Part shown: positions 7,724 to 17,177 of the stretch, in pieces
Position numbering within the stretch: position 1 is the stretch's first letter
Layout: every line of letters begins with the position of its first letter
NCBI GenBank assembly: GCA_965263165.1
Contig: OZ253584.1
Coordinates: forward strand, 1,364,001-1,428,000
Origin: SAR202-VII-2 sp965263165
GTDB taxonomy: Bacteria > Chloroflexota > Dehalococcoidia > Lucifugimonadales > SAR202-VII-2
Length of the DNA stretch: 64,000 bases
Reading direction: 5' to 3'
The notes under the pieces: model-generated
What the model saw: only the letters and a program-made list of their open reading frames with translations
Databases searched by the model: none
Told to the model about the DNA's origin: nothing
Position numbers and translations under genes: made by a program

Positions 7724-8911
7724 ATGTCTTCTGCAAGCCCGGCCGACCTGAGTCTCCTACGAGCCGACCAGGTGGGCAGCCTGTCAGCCCCGCCGGAACT
7801 GAGTGAAGTGTTCTCGCTGCACGTTCGCGGCCAGGCCACCAACGAAGACCTCCGCCACGCCCAGGACAGGGCGATACGGGACGTCCTCGCCGGCCAGGAG
7901 GCGCTCAACTACCCCGTGCTCACCGATGGTGAATTCAGACGCCGCAACTTCCAGGACAGCTTTGGCGACTCCGTCTCGGGCTTTGACGTGCCTGAGGACG
8001 TATCCCCCTACTACATGGAGCAGGATGAGGACGCGCACGCCAATAGCGGCAAGAGGGCCAGTGGCCTGGAGACGCCGGGCCCCGCCGTCGTCACCAGGCG
8101 GCCCGTGGTCGGACGCCTGCGCCTAGTTCGCAACGTTCCACTGGAGGAGTACCGGTTCGCCGCGTCCGTCGCTAGCCGGCCGGTGAAGATGACGCTCGTA
8201 AGCCCCGATCGCATTAGCCAGAGGTTTGCCTACGAGAAGTCAACGGGCGTCTATGCCGGGCAGGATGAGTTCCTGGAGGATGTCGTGGCCATAGAGCGCC
8301 GGATTGTCGGTGACCTAGCCGATGCCGGATGCCCCTACGTGCAAATCGACGCGCCGGGGTACACTGCCTACGTGGACCCAGGGTCGGTTCGGCAGATGGA
8401 AGCGCGCGGAGAGGTCCTCGACCAGAACTTGGAGCGCTCGGTCAGGGCGGACAACGCCGTAATAGCGGATTTCCCTGGCGTGACCTTTGGCATCCACCTC
8501 TGCCGGGGCAACCCGCGGGGTAGGGATCCTGAGACAGGCGAGGTGATCCCTCGATGGCACCGGGAAGGGTCCTACGACGCCATCGCTGAGCGCCTCTTTA
8601 GTGGCCTGGACCATCAGCGCTTCCTGCTGGAGTATGACAGCGAGCGAGCAGGCGGGTTCGAGCCGCTGCGCTTCGTTCCCAAAGATAAGATCGTCGTGCT
8701 GGGTCTGGTCACGACCAAGAGCGCCCGCCTTGAAACCACCGACGACCTCAAACGGCGCATCGATGAGGCTGCGCGTTTCATTTCGCTGGACCAGTTGGCC
8801 CTAAGCCCGCAGTGTGGCTTCGGCGGGCTGTTCTCCGTGGTGCTGAGCCAGGACGACCAGTGGCGGAAGTTGGAGCGCATCATGGAGACCGTGACACAAG
8901 TTTGGGGCTGA
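7724..8911 (+). CDS. MetE-like (cobalamin-independent methionine synthase C-terminal) protein
   Basis: The 395-residue protein is a stand-alone homologue of the catalytic barrel of cobalamin-independent methionine synthase, lacking the N-terminal half of full MetE (about 750 residues). The expected zinc ligands are all present: His and Cys in GIHLCRGN (near residue 257), Glu in FLLEYDSE (near 302) and Cys in SPQCGFGG (near 363). Short MetE relatives may methylate homocysteine from donors other than folate, or act on other thiols; the donor here is unknown. ATG at 7724 follows GGAGGAA. A TACAAT hexamer at 7665-7670 could be its -10 box, but no good -35 is seen. The cupin gene downstream is probably in the same transcript, since the first clear terminator is at 9644. 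Confidence 0.85.
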   Translation: MSSASPADLSLLRADQVGSLSAPPELSEVFSLHVRGQATNEDLRHAQDRAIRDVLAGQEALNYPVLTDGEFRRRNFQDSFGDSVSGFDVPEDVSPYYMEQDEDAHANSGKRASGLETPGPAVVTRRPVVGRLRLVRNVPLEEYRFAASVASRPVKMTLVSPDRISQRFAYEKSTGVYAGQDEFLEDVVAIERRIVGDLADAGCPYVQIDAPGYTAYVDPGSVRQMEARGEVLDQNLERSVRADNAVIADFPGVTFGIHLCRGNPRGRDPETGEVIPRWHREGSYDAIAERLFSGLDHQRFLLEYDSERAGGFEPLRFVPKDKIVVLGLVTTKSARLETTDDLKRRIDEAARFISLDQLALSPQCGFGGLFSVVLSQDDQWRKLERIMETVTQVWG

Positions 8912-9032
8912 ACCAGTTGGGCAGCGCCGCCGCAATGCGGTAGGATAGCGACGCGTTCGGTGCGGTATTGTTGGCGAAATGCGGAGGTCGCAAACAGCGT
9001 AGGGCCCACCCGTTGGGCAAAGGAGGACGACG

Positions 9033-9623
9033 GTGGTTATCCAAACTGAGACAGCGCTGGGCAGGTTCGTCGCTAGGGCGCGGGAGCTGTTTGCCCAGGA
9101 GCCGGACCTAGACAGGCGGTGGGAGAAGCTGACGCCCATCCTCAAGGAGCTTCTCGCGGACCCAGAGGTGCAGCGACGCTCCAAGGAGTGGCCTGAATGC
9201 GTGGTGATGGACGGGCGGGCCGAGAATCTGCTCTTCTACGAGGATCCGGACTACGGATTCGCCGTCAACGGCCTGACCAAGATGCCCAACGTCCACGGCC
9301 GCATCCACGACCACGCGCACATCTACACGCTATACGGCGTCCTCGATGGCGCCGAGACCATCGAGCGCTATAAGCGCCTCGACGACGGCTCAAGGCCCGA
9401 CTATGCCGAGGTCAGCCTGGAGGGTAGCTTCGTGGTCGGCCCCGGCGATGTCGACCTCGTGCCGCCCTACCAGATCCACACGGAGCACAGCGGCGAGGCG
9501 CGCACGGTAGCGGTGATCATTCGCAGCGAGAAATCCGGCGGATTTCTCCAAGGCCGCTACGAGCCTGAAGCGAACCGGTACTACCAGGGCTACGGCCCCC
9601 GGCAGACGCCGGTTGAGATGTAG
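9033..9623 (+). CDS. Cupin-fold protein, cysteine-dioxygenase-like
   Basis: The protein is 196 residues. The central IHDHAHIYTLYGVLDG segment matches the first cupin motif (two His for a metal), with VPPYQIHTEHSG as the second His-bearing strand. The overall plan resembles thiol/cysteine dioxygenases, but the family is not firmly assigned. GTG at 9033 lies 5 bases after AAAGGAGGAC, a strong ribosome-binding site. It follows the MetE-like gene by 121 bases and is followed by a terminator. A role in sulfur-compound or small-acid metabolism would fit its neighbour but is inference. Confidence 0.7.
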   Translation: MVIQTETALGRFVARARELFAQEPDLDRRWEKLTPILKELLADPEVQRRSKEWPECVVMDGRAENLLFYEDPDYGFAVNGLTKMPNVHGRIHDHAHIYTLYGVLDGAETIERYKRLDDGSRPDYAEVSLEGSFVVGPGDVDLVPPYQIHTEHSGEARTVAVIIRSEKSGGFLQGRYEPEANRYYQGYGPRQTPVEM

Positions 9624-9643
9624 GCCCCACGGTTACTGAGAGC

Positions 9644-9684
9644 AAGAGTGCGGCCTCGGCTTTGCCGGGGCCGCACTCTTTTGT
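9644..9684 (+). terminator. Rho-independent terminator after the cupin gene
   Basis: Stem AAGAGTGCGGCCTCGGC pairs with CCGGGGCCGCACTCTT round a TTTG loop, followed by TTTTGT. It sits 20 bases after the cupin stop and separates this unit from era. Confidence 0.9.
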
Positions 9685-9824
9685 CTGGTCGGTGACCCTG
9701 CTACGCCTAGCGGCCCACCGGGCAATGCGCTCATCATGGGCGCCGGCGCCGTCTGGCTTGGGGCGGCTGCTGGGACCCATGCCGCAGGAGTACAATGCCT
9801 GGGCGGAGAGGAGGCCGAATCATT

Positions 9825-10772
9825 GTGACTAGTCTGTCCAAGGAATCGGGCGGTAACGAAGCTGGCCCCGCCTACCGCGCCGGCTTCGTCGCCATCGTTG
9901 GACGTCCCAATGTGGGGAAGTCCACCCTGTTGAACAGGACGCTGGGCGTCAAGCTGGCTGCCGTCAGTCCCCGCCCTCAGACAACCCACGTCCGAATCCT
10001 CGGCGTCCTCACCAGCGATGCCTACCAGGCGGCCTTCCTGGACACGCCGGGCTATCTGGGCAGACCCAGGCCCCGGGATGAGATGGACCGCAAGATGGTC
10101 CAAGAAGGGGCCAGGGCGTTGGAAGAGGCGGATGTCGCGGTGCTGGTGGTGGAGCCGCGCCTACCCGGCGGCGTAGAGCGCGCGATGGCGGATGACTTCC
10201 GCCGCCGCGGACTGCCGGCCATCGTTGCTATCAACAAGGTCGACTCGGTGGGAAAGGCCTCGCTATTGCCCGTCATCGAGGCCTACGCCGGCCTCGATGC
10301 CTTCGCCGAGATAGTCCCTGTCAGCGCCCTGCGGCATGATGGGATTGGCTTGCTGCTGGACATAGTCGTTCAGCGGCTGCCGGAGGCAGAGGCCCCGCTG
10401 TTTCCCGCGGGCCACCTCACCGACCGTTCCGAGCAGTTCCTGGTGTCGGAGATCGTGCGGGAGAAGATGTTCCAGCTCTTCCGGCAGGAACTGCCCTACG
10501 CCGCCGCAGTGACGGTTGAGGAGTGGGAGGAGGAATCGGAGCAGCACGGAGGAAAGACCCACATCGCCGTCCGCATCCATCCCGAGCGGGACTCGCAGCG
10601 GGGGATTCTGCTAGGGAAGGGCGGCCTGGCTCTGAAGGAGGTGGGCGTCCAGGCGCGGCGGGATATCGAAGCGCTGCTGGGCAAGCCGGTCTTTCTGGAG
10701 TTGTGGGTGCGCCCAAGGCCCCGCTGGCGCAAGGATCCCGCTTTCCTCAGGCGAATAGGCATGGCTGATTAG
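9825..10772 (+). CDS. era: GTPase Era
   Basis: Era is a 16S rRNA-binding GTPase needed for 30S subunit maturation. G motifs are clear: GRPNVGKS (G1), an effector region ending in QTTHVR, DTPGYL (G3), INKVDS (G4) and VSALRHDG (G5). The C-terminal KH domain has KTHIAVRIHPERDSQ and ILLGKGGLALKEVG. GTG at 9825 follows GGAGAGGAGG by about ten bases; an in-frame ATG at 9795 with AGGAG close by is also possible and would add ten residues. The gene converges on the SDR gene; the 155 bases between them hold nothing I can identify. Confidence 0.93.
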   Translation: MTSLSKESGGNEAGPAYRAGFVAIVGRPNVGKSTLLNRTLGVKLAAVSPRPQTTHVRILGVLTSDAYQAAFLDTPGYLGRPRPRDEMDRKMVQEGARALEEADVAVLVVEPRLPGGVERAMADDFRRRGLPAIVAINKVDSVGKASLLPVIEAYAGLDAFAEIVPVSALRHDGIGLLLDIVVQRLPEAEAPLFPAGHLTDRSEQFLVSEIVREKMFQLFRQELPYAAAVTVEEWEEESEQHGGKTHIAVRIHPERDSQRGILLGKGGLALKEVGVQARRDIEALLGKPVFLELWVRPRPRWRKDPAFLRRIGMAD

Positions 10773-10927
10773 CCGGCGGTGTCCATTTCGAGCTTGGAGG
10801 CGGGCGCGTAGCACACACGAAAAGACGGACTCAGCAGCCACAGCGGGCGTTGGATTGCTTCTCCTTCCTATAGATGGATTGTGTAGAGACGCGCTTATTG
10901 AACCGGGGTAGAGAGCGCGGCCTTTCT

Positions 10928-11770
10928 TCAACTCGCAACGCCTGTGACAAGCCCTGCGCTCAGTGTCCAAAGCTCAGATGCCAGGTGCTCGTCGTAGGAT
11001 GCTGGCGATGACGCCACCGCCTGCTCGTCGACGAAGTAGCGCCCTGAGATGCCTTCAACCTCAGGCGAGGTGGCCAAGTAGACAATCGTCCGCGCCCCGC
11101 GCTTGGCGCTCCTGCCCAGGACGCGCATGAGCGCGCCCCCGGCTCGGCCGCGAAGACCGTTGCTCGACAGCAGGCCCGTGCCCACCAATCCGGGGTGCAT
11201 GGCGTTGACCGTGACGCCCGTTCCATCCAGCCGCCGGGCCAGTTCATAGGTGAAGAGCAGGTTCGTCAGCTTGGACTGGGCATAGGCCTGGAAACCGGAA
11301 TAGCGCACCGGGTCCGCGAGGTCGGTGACATCAATGCCGGCCCGGTCGTGGGCCGCCGACGAAACGTTGATGATTCGGGACCGGGCGCCGGCCTGCAGGG
11401 GGTCGAGCAGCAGGTTGGCCAGCAGAAAGTAGGCCAAGTGGTTGAGGGCGAAGGTCAGCTCGAGTCCGTCGGCGCTCGTCCGGCGCGACAGGAAGATGGC
11501 GCCTGCATTGTTAACCAGCACGTCCAGGCGCCCATGCTGCTCTTTGAACGCCTCCGCCAGGCGTCCCACGCCGGCCTGAGAGGAGAGGTCGGCGAGAAGG
11601 AACTCCGGCCGATTGCCCGTGGCGGTCTCAATGCGGGCGGCGGTCGCGGCGCACTTCTCAGGGTTGCGCCCCACACCAACGACCGTGGCTCCTCGCCGGG
11701 CGAGCTCCGTCGCGGCCTCTCTGCCGATGCCGGAAGTTGCGCCCGTGACGAGGCAGACTTTACCCTGCAT
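10928..11770 (-). CDS. Short-chain dehydrogenase/reductase, retinol-dehydrogenase-like
   Basis: The 280-residue SDR has the classical cofactor motif TGATSGIGRE, the NNAG motif (VLVNNAGAI) and the catalytic Ser (NVSSAAH) and YAQSK pair (Tyr-x3-Lys). The long HPGLVGTGL segment and C-terminal layout resemble the retinol dehydrogenase/WW-domain oxidoreductase group; the natural substrate cannot be inferred. It lies 4 bases downstream of the thioesterase-like gene on the same strand, so the two are probably one operon. The stop codon faces era. Confidence 0.85.
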   Translation of the reverse strand: MQGKVCLVTGATSGIGREAATELARRGATVVGVGRNPEKCAATAARIETATGNRPEFLLADLSSQAGVGRLAEAFKEQHGRLDVLVNNAGAIFLSRRTSADGLELTFALNHLAYFLLANLLLDPLQAGARSRIINVSSAAHDRAGIDVTDLADPVRYSGFQAYAQSKLTNLLFTYELARRLDGTGVTVNAMHPGLVGTGLLSSNGLRGRAGGALMRVLGRSAKRGARTIVYLATSPEVEGISGRYFVDEQAVASSPASYDEHLASELWTLSAGLVTGVAS

Positions 11771-11774
11771 CGCT

Positions 11775-12152
11775 TCAGACGGTGGAAGGCTTTATGGGGA
11801 TGATGGCTCTCCGATGCAGGCCGGCGCCAATCTTCTTTTCCCCGTAGTAGGCCTCGACGGCGAAGGCCAGCTTGTTGCCATCCACGTCATGCAACTCCGC
11901 TGTCACGCGCACCTCCTCGCCGAGGGGGGTTGGCGCCAGGTGCCGAACGTCCACGTGATAACCGACGGTGGCGCACCCCTCCGGCATGTGCGGGCGCAGG
12001 GCCTGCACGCAGGTGTTCTCCATCAGCCCGATCATCGACGGGCTCGACAGAACGTAGCCGGCGTCCGGGCCTCCAGGGGCAACGCACAGCCCCTTGATGA
12101 CTCTCCGACGCATCTCGGCCTTCAGGCCAGGCTTGATGTGGTCGAAGTCCAT
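11775..12152 (-). CDS. Hotdog-fold thioesterase, fluoroacetyl-CoA-thioesterase-like
   Basis: The 125-residue single-domain protein reads as a hotdog thioesterase of the FlK group: SPSMIGLMENTCVQAL, then HVDVRHLAPTPLGEEV and a final strand ending in RRAIIPI. Such proteins hydrolyse acyl-CoA thioesters. ATG at 12152 is chosen because GGAGG lies 4-5 bases upstream; an upstream extension is open but lacks a ribosome-binding site. It is the first gene of a two-gene minus-strand unit with the SDR and is divergent from the aminotransferase gene at 12317. Confidence 0.78.
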   Translation of the reverse strand: MDFDHIKPGLKAEMRRRVIKGLCVAPGGPDAGYVLSSPSMIGLMENTCVQALRPHMPEGCATVGYHVDVRHLAPTPLGEEVRVTAELHDVDGNKLAFAVEAYYGEKKIGAGLHRRAIIPIKPSTV

Positions 12153-12316
12153 GCAACCTCCGCGATATGCCGGCAGATCGTTGCCGGGCGCAGCCATTAT
12201 GGCACGCCCACTTAGGGGCAACAACGGGGAGAAAGCAACCTCTCTGGGAGCGGCGCCTATGCGGGCCTCGGCGCAGGCAGCTAGAATGGCCGCATCTTGC
12301 TTTCAGGAACGGCCCC

Positions 12317-13492
12317 GTGGACATCAAAGCCATTAGAGACCAGATCCCCGTTACCAACAGGGTGAAGTATATGAACACCGGCTGGGCCGGGCCGGTCTTG
12401 CTACCGGTCGCGGAGGCCGTTCAGGCGCATGTGAAGTTCGAGACGGAGGAGGGCCCAGCGAGTCCCGCCGGCATTGGTAGGAGCGAGGAGGTGTTGGCCC
12501 AGCTCCGGCAGGCGCTGGCCGCTTTCTTCAACGCCCGCGTCGAGGAACTGGCGGCTACGCAGAACACAACGGCCGGCCTGAATATGGTCGCTGGTGGGCT
12601 GGCCTGGCGGGACGGCGACGGGCTCGTTACCTGCTCCCTCGAGCACCCGTCGGTGTTGGGAATGGCCCATGGCCTTCGGAACCGATACGGCGTCAAGCTC
12701 TCCATTGTGCAGCTTCATTCCGATGACGACACGGCAACCATCCTGGCGAAGTTCGATGAGGCCATCGCCGGTGGCGTCCGCCTGGTGGCTATCAGCCACG
12801 TTCAGTACTCCTGCGGCCTTCGGATGCCGGTGGAGGAGATCATTGCCTTGGCCCACGAGCGGGGGGCGCAGGTGTTGTTGGACGGCGCTCAGGCAGCGGG
12901 CCACGTTGTGGTCGACCTTGCCGCCCTTGGTGTGGACTACTACGCCATGCCCGGGCAGAAGTGGCTTCTGGGGCCCAGCGGAACCGGGGTTCTATATGTC
13001 CGCGAGGACCTGATTCAGGGCCTGCAGCCCGCGGCGGGGTCCTACCGCTCGGTAGCCTCATGGGAAGCCGGCGGCGCGGTGACGTTCAAGGAGCGGGAAC
13101 TGGAGAAGCTGCTGGCGGGGACAGCGTCTACGGCCCTGCAATGCGGCCTGGCGGCTGGGGCCGGTTTCCTGGCGGACATCGGTATGGCTGGCATAGAAGA
13201 GCGGCATCTTGCCTTGAGCCGACGGCTGAAGGAACGGCTTGCCGGGACGCCCGGCGTCCGGCTGACGTCCCCACTCGACGAAGCCCGGTCATCGGGGCTC
13301 GTGACGTGCGCCGTGGAGGGCATCGAGCCGACTGAGCTCGTCGACCGGCTCTACAGGGAGGAGTCGCTTGCCATAAGGGCGGTGCTGCATCCCGCGGGTG
13401 TGCGGCTATGCACGGCGTTCTTCAACACCGAGGACGAGGTGGACGAGGCCGCCGACGCCATCAACCGGATGCTGGCCGGAGCCCGCTTGTAA
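12317..13492 (+). CDS. Class V aminotransferase-fold PLP enzyme (cysteine desulfurase/isopenicillin-N-epimerase-like)
   Basis: The protein is 391 residues with fold-type I PLP architecture. Markers are TQNTTAGLN near the phosphate-binding site, HPSVLGMAHGL, SHVQYSCGLRMP, the LLDGAQAAGH segment with the PLP-contacting Asp, and the Schiff-base Lys in MPGQKWLLGPSGTG. The closest groups are NifS/SufS-like desulfurases and isopenicillin-N-epimerase-like proteins. I cannot tell desulfurase from lyase or transaminase activity, and no iron-sulfur assembly genes are nearby. GTG at 12317 follows CAGGAA by 9 bases. The gene converges on the DUF1015 gene. Confidence 0.85.
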   Translation: MDIKAIRDQIPVTNRVKYMNTGWAGPVLLPVAEAVQAHVKFETEEGPASPAGIGRSEEVLAQLRQALAAFFNARVEELAATQNTTAGLNMVAGGLAWRDGDGLVTCSLEHPSVLGMAHGLRNRYGVKLSIVQLHSDDDTATILAKFDEAIAGGVRLVAISHVQYSCGLRMPVEEIIALAHERGAQVLLDGAQAAGHVVVDLAALGVDYYAMPGQKWLLGPSGTGVLYVREDLIQGLQPAAGSYRSVASWEAGGAVTFKERELEKLLAGTASTALQCGLAAGAGFLADIGMAGIEERHLALSRRLKERLAGTPGVRLTSPLDEARSSGLVTCAVEGIEPTELVDRLYREESLAIRAVLHPAGVRLCTAFFNTEDEVDEAADAINRMLAGARL

Positions 13493-13510
13493 GGGCGAGG
13501 TTTCTCCGCC

Positions 13511-14791
13511 CTAAGCGAGGTCGTTGATGACCAAGCCCGTGGGAAGCTTCGGAATGAAGAACGTCGACTTGGGCGGCAGACGGCGCCCCCTGCGCACGAC
13601 TTCCTCGAAGATGTCGAGAGGCATGGGCCGCAGCAGCACCGCCACTTGCACCTCTTCCCTCTGCACGCGGCCCACGGCTTCCGCGGGATCGTGGGTGTAG
13701 TCCGCATGACGGGACAGCCGCTCTCCCAGGGCGGGCGCCAGCACAGTCTGCTGCAACACCCAGGGGTCGCAGCTTCCCAGAGCGTCGAAGTCGGCGCCGC
13801 TTGGTGCGCCCTCAAGGGACATGAGTGTTGCCAAACCGTCTCCGGCCCGCAGCACCGCGACGGTCATGCCGGGTGACCTGCGGAGGGGCTCCATGATCCT
13901 GGCGGCCGCCTCCTCTGGCGAGAGGCCCGCGATGTCGACTTCTCCCTGGGGGGTCAGCCCCGCCAGCGCCTCGCCGACGGCTGCCTGATCCCGAGAGTCG
14001 AGCCCTGCCAGCACCCGATGGTAGGGTTCCAGCTTCAGTCCAGGGTCGTCCATGGAGATGAGGGCGATCATTGCGAAGCTTCTGGCCGCCTCCGGGTCCT
14101 GCGGGCCGGCGAGATCCCGAAAGTGCAGGGCCGTCTCGTAGCGGTGGTGGCCGTCGGCCAAATACAGGGGCCGGCTAGAGAAGAACGCCTGGATGGCCGC
14201 TGCCGCCTGGGGGTCATCCAATACCCATAGGCGGAAACTCTGCCCGTCAATGGGGCTGGCAACCGCCGCCGGGGTCCCTTCCACTGCCTGCTTCAAGAGG
14301 GGCGAAAGGCTGCCCTCGCTGTCGCGGTACAGGCCCATGACGGGGCTGAAGTTCGCCTCCGCTGCCTGCAACAGCCTGAGCCGGTCCTCCTTGGGTCCGG
14401 GCCGGGTGTGCTCATGGGGCAGCACCACGTTCCTATCGAAGGGCTCGAGCCTCACCGCAGCCCAGAGGCTGTAGCGTGCGGCGCTCTCTCCCTGCCACGG
14501 GAACGTTTCCTCGACGAGGTAGTAGGCGGGCCTCTCCTGCCGGACCAGGCCTCCATCCCGCCGCCACTGCCGGAACAACGCGGCGGCGCGCGTATATTGG
14601 TTGTCGTCATCGGAGTCGTTGGGGGAGGTCTGACCCAGCTCCAGCCGCACAACGTTGTGCGGGTGCCGCCTGTAGAGTGTGTCCTGGTCGCTGGGAGAGA
14701 TGACGTCATAGGGGGGGCAGATCACCAGCGAAAGGTCGTCAATGCGTTCCGGGTTGTACCGGATGCCGTGGAAGGGGCGAACGTCGGCCAT
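13511..14791 (-). CDS. DUF1015-family protein
   Basis: The 426-residue protein shows the family's recognisable blocks: VRPFHGIRYNPE at the start, CPPYDVISP, NVVRLELGQ, and LYLADGHHRYETAL near the middle. DUF1015 proteins are widespread and soluble, without an agreed biochemical function; the HHRYE block resembles a ParB/Srx-type active-site motif, which is only suggestive. ATG at 14791 is preferred to an upstream extension because AGAGGT precedes it and homology begins there. The gene is divergent from ligA. Confidence 0.88.
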   Translation of the reverse strand: MADVRPFHGIRYNPERIDDLSLVICPPYDVISPSDQDTLYRRHPHNVVRLELGQTSPNDSDDDNQYTRAAALFRQWRRDGGLVRQERPAYYLVEETFPWQGESAARYSLWAAVRLEPFDRNVVLPHEHTRPGPKEDRLRLLQAAEANFSPVMGLYRDSEGSLSPLLKQAVEGTPAAVASPIDGQSFRLWVLDDPQAAAAIQAFFSSRPLYLADGHHRYETALHFRDLAGPQDPEAARSFAMIALISMDDPGLKLEPYHRVLAGLDSRDQAAVGEALAGLTPQGEVDIAGLSPEEAAARIMEPLRRSPGMTVAVLRAGDGLATLMSLEGAPSGADFDALGSCDPWVLQQTVLAPALGERLSRHADYTHDPAEAVGRVQREEVQVAVLLRPMPLDIFEEVVRRGRRLPPKSTFFIPKLPTGLVINDLA

Positions 14792-14916
14792 GGAAACCTC
14801 TACGGAGGGGATGGAACCAGTATATCGCTCGGTTGGCGGGGCTTCCAAGGGGCGCGGTTCCGCGGTTATGAAAGCCATTGCTATACTGATGCTACTTCCC
14901 CAGCTTTGAGGGTCTC

Positions 14917-16998
14917 ATGCTCGATTCGCAAGACGTCAAGCGCATGGAGTTGCTCCGCGAGCAACTCCACCACCACAACTACTGCTACCACGTTCTCGAT
15001 GCCCCCGAGATAGGCGACGAAGAGTACGACCGACTGCTCCGCGAGCTGCAGAGCCTCGAGGAGAATCACCCGGAGTTGGTTACTCCCGACTCGCCCACGC
15101 AGCGGGTGGGGGCCGAGCCTGCCGCAGGCTTTGCAGAGGTGCAGCACCAACAGCCGATGCTCAGCTTGGCCAACGCCTTCAACGACGATGAGTTCTGGGC
15201 GTGGCGCCAGCGGGTGGCCAACTTGCTGGAGACAGAGTCCTTCGATCTGGTGTGCGAGCTGAAGCTCGATGGCCTGGCCGTTGCCCTGATATACGAGAAC
15301 GGAACGTTGGTGCAGGGCGCCACCCGCGGTGACGGCCACCGGGGAGAGGATGTCACCCAGAATCTGCGCACCGTCCGCTCCGTTCCCCTGTCCCTCAGGG
15401 GCGCCAGTTACCCGCGGCGCTTCGAGGTGCGGGGAGAGGTCTATTTGCCCAAGGAGGGCTTTCGCAAGATCAACCAGGAGAGAGAGGCGGGGGGTCTGCC
15501 CCTGTACGCCAACCCCCGCAACTCAGCGGCGGGGTCGCTGCGCCAGTTGGACTCGCGAATAACCGCCAGCCGGCCTTTGGAATTCTGTGTCTACGGCCTT
15601 GGCTGGACGGAGGACGACGCGTTCCCCGGCAGTCAGTGGGAGACCCTCGAACAGCTTAGCGCTATGGGCTTCAGGGTCAACGTGGCTAACAAGCGTTGCG
15701 CTGAGGCGGAGGGCGTCCTTGCCTACTATCGGGAATGGTTGGAAAACAGGGACGCCCTTGGCTATGAGGCGGACGGGGTGGTTGTCAAGGTGGACCGATT
15801 CGACTACCAGCGCCATCTGGGCTTCGTGGGAAGGGAGCCGCGCTGGGCCATCGCCTACAAGTTCCCCGCGGAGCGAGCGGTCACCCGCCTTCGGGACATC
15901 AAAATTAACGTTGGCCGCACCGGGGCGCTCAATCCCTACGCAGAGATGGAAACGGTCTTTGTTGGCGGCGCCAACGTCAGTCACGCCACCCTGCACAACG
16001 AGGACTACATCACAGCCAAGGACCTGTGCATCGACGACTACGTGGAGGTTGAGCGGGCGGGGGAGGTCATTCCCCAGATCGTGCGGTCGCTGCCAGAGCG
16101 GCGTCCTGCCGCGGAGCCCCAGTGCAGCCACTGCGGGAGCTATTTCCATGCTGCTAAGGATCACCCCCGGGAGATTGTCTGGACCGGACGCATGCTCGAC
16201 CGGTGCCCGGTCTGCGGTCTTGAGGCGGTTCGATCTCCCGGAGAGGCGATGCACCGCTGCACTAACGCCGCGTGTCCCGCCCAGCTCTACGAGAAGGTCA
16301 AGCACTTTGTCTCGCGGGGCGCTATGGACATCGAGGGCGTGGGGGAGAAGCTGGCGCAATCCCTGCTGGAGAGCGGGCTTATTGAGGACGTGGCAGGGAT
16401 CTATTCGCTGAGCTTTGAGAAGCTGCTGCGCCTGGAGCGAATGGCCGAAAAGAGTGCCACCAACATCATGGCCAACATAGAGGCCAGTAAGTCCCGTCCG
16501 TTGTCCAGAGTGGTCAATAGCCTGGGCATTCCTCACGTTGGCTCGGAGACTGCCGAACTTTTGGCCGCGAACTTCGGCAGTCTGCCCAGCCTCGGCGCGG
16601 CCACTGCTGAGGATCTGGCGGCAATATCAGGAATAGGGCCCATTGTGGCAGAGGCCATAGCCGCATACTTCCGGCAGCAGGGCAACCTGGACGTGATCGC
16701 TGAACTGGCCGAAGCAGGCGTCACCATGAAGGAGGACCGTTCGGAGCGGCCGCCTCAGGAGTTGTCCCTTGCCGGTCTGACCTTCGTGGTAACGGGACGA
16801 CTGGAAGGCTTCAGCCGCAGCGAGGCGGAGGGCAGGATCAAGGCGCTGGGCGGCGCCGTCGCCAGCGGCGTTAGCAAGAAGACGAGCTACGTCGTTGCTG
16901 GTGAAGAGCCGGGGGCCAAGCTGGCGAAGGCCCAGGAGCTCGGCATCCATATCCTCGACGAGCGCGAATTCGTTGATAAGGTGGAGGGGCGGGGTTGA
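14917..16998 (+). CDS. ligA: NAD-dependent DNA ligase
   Basis: LigA is a replicative and repair ligase that seals nicks using NAD+. All modules are present in 693 residues: the Ia NMN-binding domain (YYCYHVLDAPEIGDEEYD-like start), adenylation domain with nucleophile Lys near 116 in KLDG, DGVVVKVD, OB fold, four-Cys zinc finger (CSHCG ... CPVCG ... CTNAACPAQ), helix-hairpin-helix repeats (GIGPIVAEAIAAYF) and a C-terminal BRCT domain (GLTFVVTGRLEGFSR). The length is typical. ATG at 14917 is preceded by a weak GAGG. A TATACT hexamer lies at 14882-14887. It is followed by a promoter for ftsH. Confidence 0.97.
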   Translation: MLDSQDVKRMELLREQLHHHNYCYHVLDAPEIGDEEYDRLLRELQSLEENHPELVTPDSPTQRVGAEPAAGFAEVQHQQPMLSLANAFNDDEFWAWRQRVANLLETESFDLVCELKLDGLAVALIYENGTLVQGATRGDGHRGEDVTQNLRTVRSVPLSLRGASYPRRFEVRGEVYLPKEGFRKINQEREAGGLPLYANPRNSAAGSLRQLDSRITASRPLEFCVYGLGWTEDDAFPGSQWETLEQLSAMGFRVNVANKRCAEAEGVLAYYREWLENRDALGYEADGVVVKVDRFDYQRHLGFVGREPRWAIAYKFPAERAVTRLRDIKINVGRTGALNPYAEMETVFVGGANVSHATLHNEDYITAKDLCIDDYVEVERAGEVIPQIVRSLPERRPAAEPQCSHCGSYFHAAKDHPREIVWTGRMLDRCPVCGLEAVRSPGEAMHRCTNAACPAQLYEKVKHFVSRGAMDIEGVGEKLAQSLLESGLIEDVAGIYSLSFEKLLRLERMAEKSATNIMANIEASKSRPLSRVVNSLGIPHVGSETAELLAANFGSLPSLGAATAEDLAAISGIGPIVAEAIAAYFRQQGNLDVIAELAEAGVTMKEDRSERPPQELSLAGLTFVVTGRLEGFSRSEAEGRIKALGGAVASGVSKKTSYVVAGEEPGAKLAKAQELGIHILDEREFVDKVEGRG

Positions 16999-17053
16999 TC
17001 TCCCGCAGGCCGCGCCGGCGCGCTCGGAATGGGAGTGGGGAGGGGAACGGTTT

Positions 17054-17082
17054 TTGATTTCACCCCAGCCTTGGGGTAAGAT
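17054..17082 (+). promoter_or_regulatory. Putative promoter of ftsH
   Basis: TTGATT (17054-17059), 17 bases, TAAGAT (17077-17082), about 95 bases upstream of the ftsH start. The spacing is ideal and both hexamers are close to the sigma-70 consensus. Confidence 0.55.
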
Positions 17083-17177
17083 GGCTTTGCATCCGGCATT
17101 CCCTTGTCTCCGGCGTAGCGTTCTATTCGGCATAGTTGGCGTCTGGAGTCGAAGAGGCTCCACGGCGCAGAGGATTC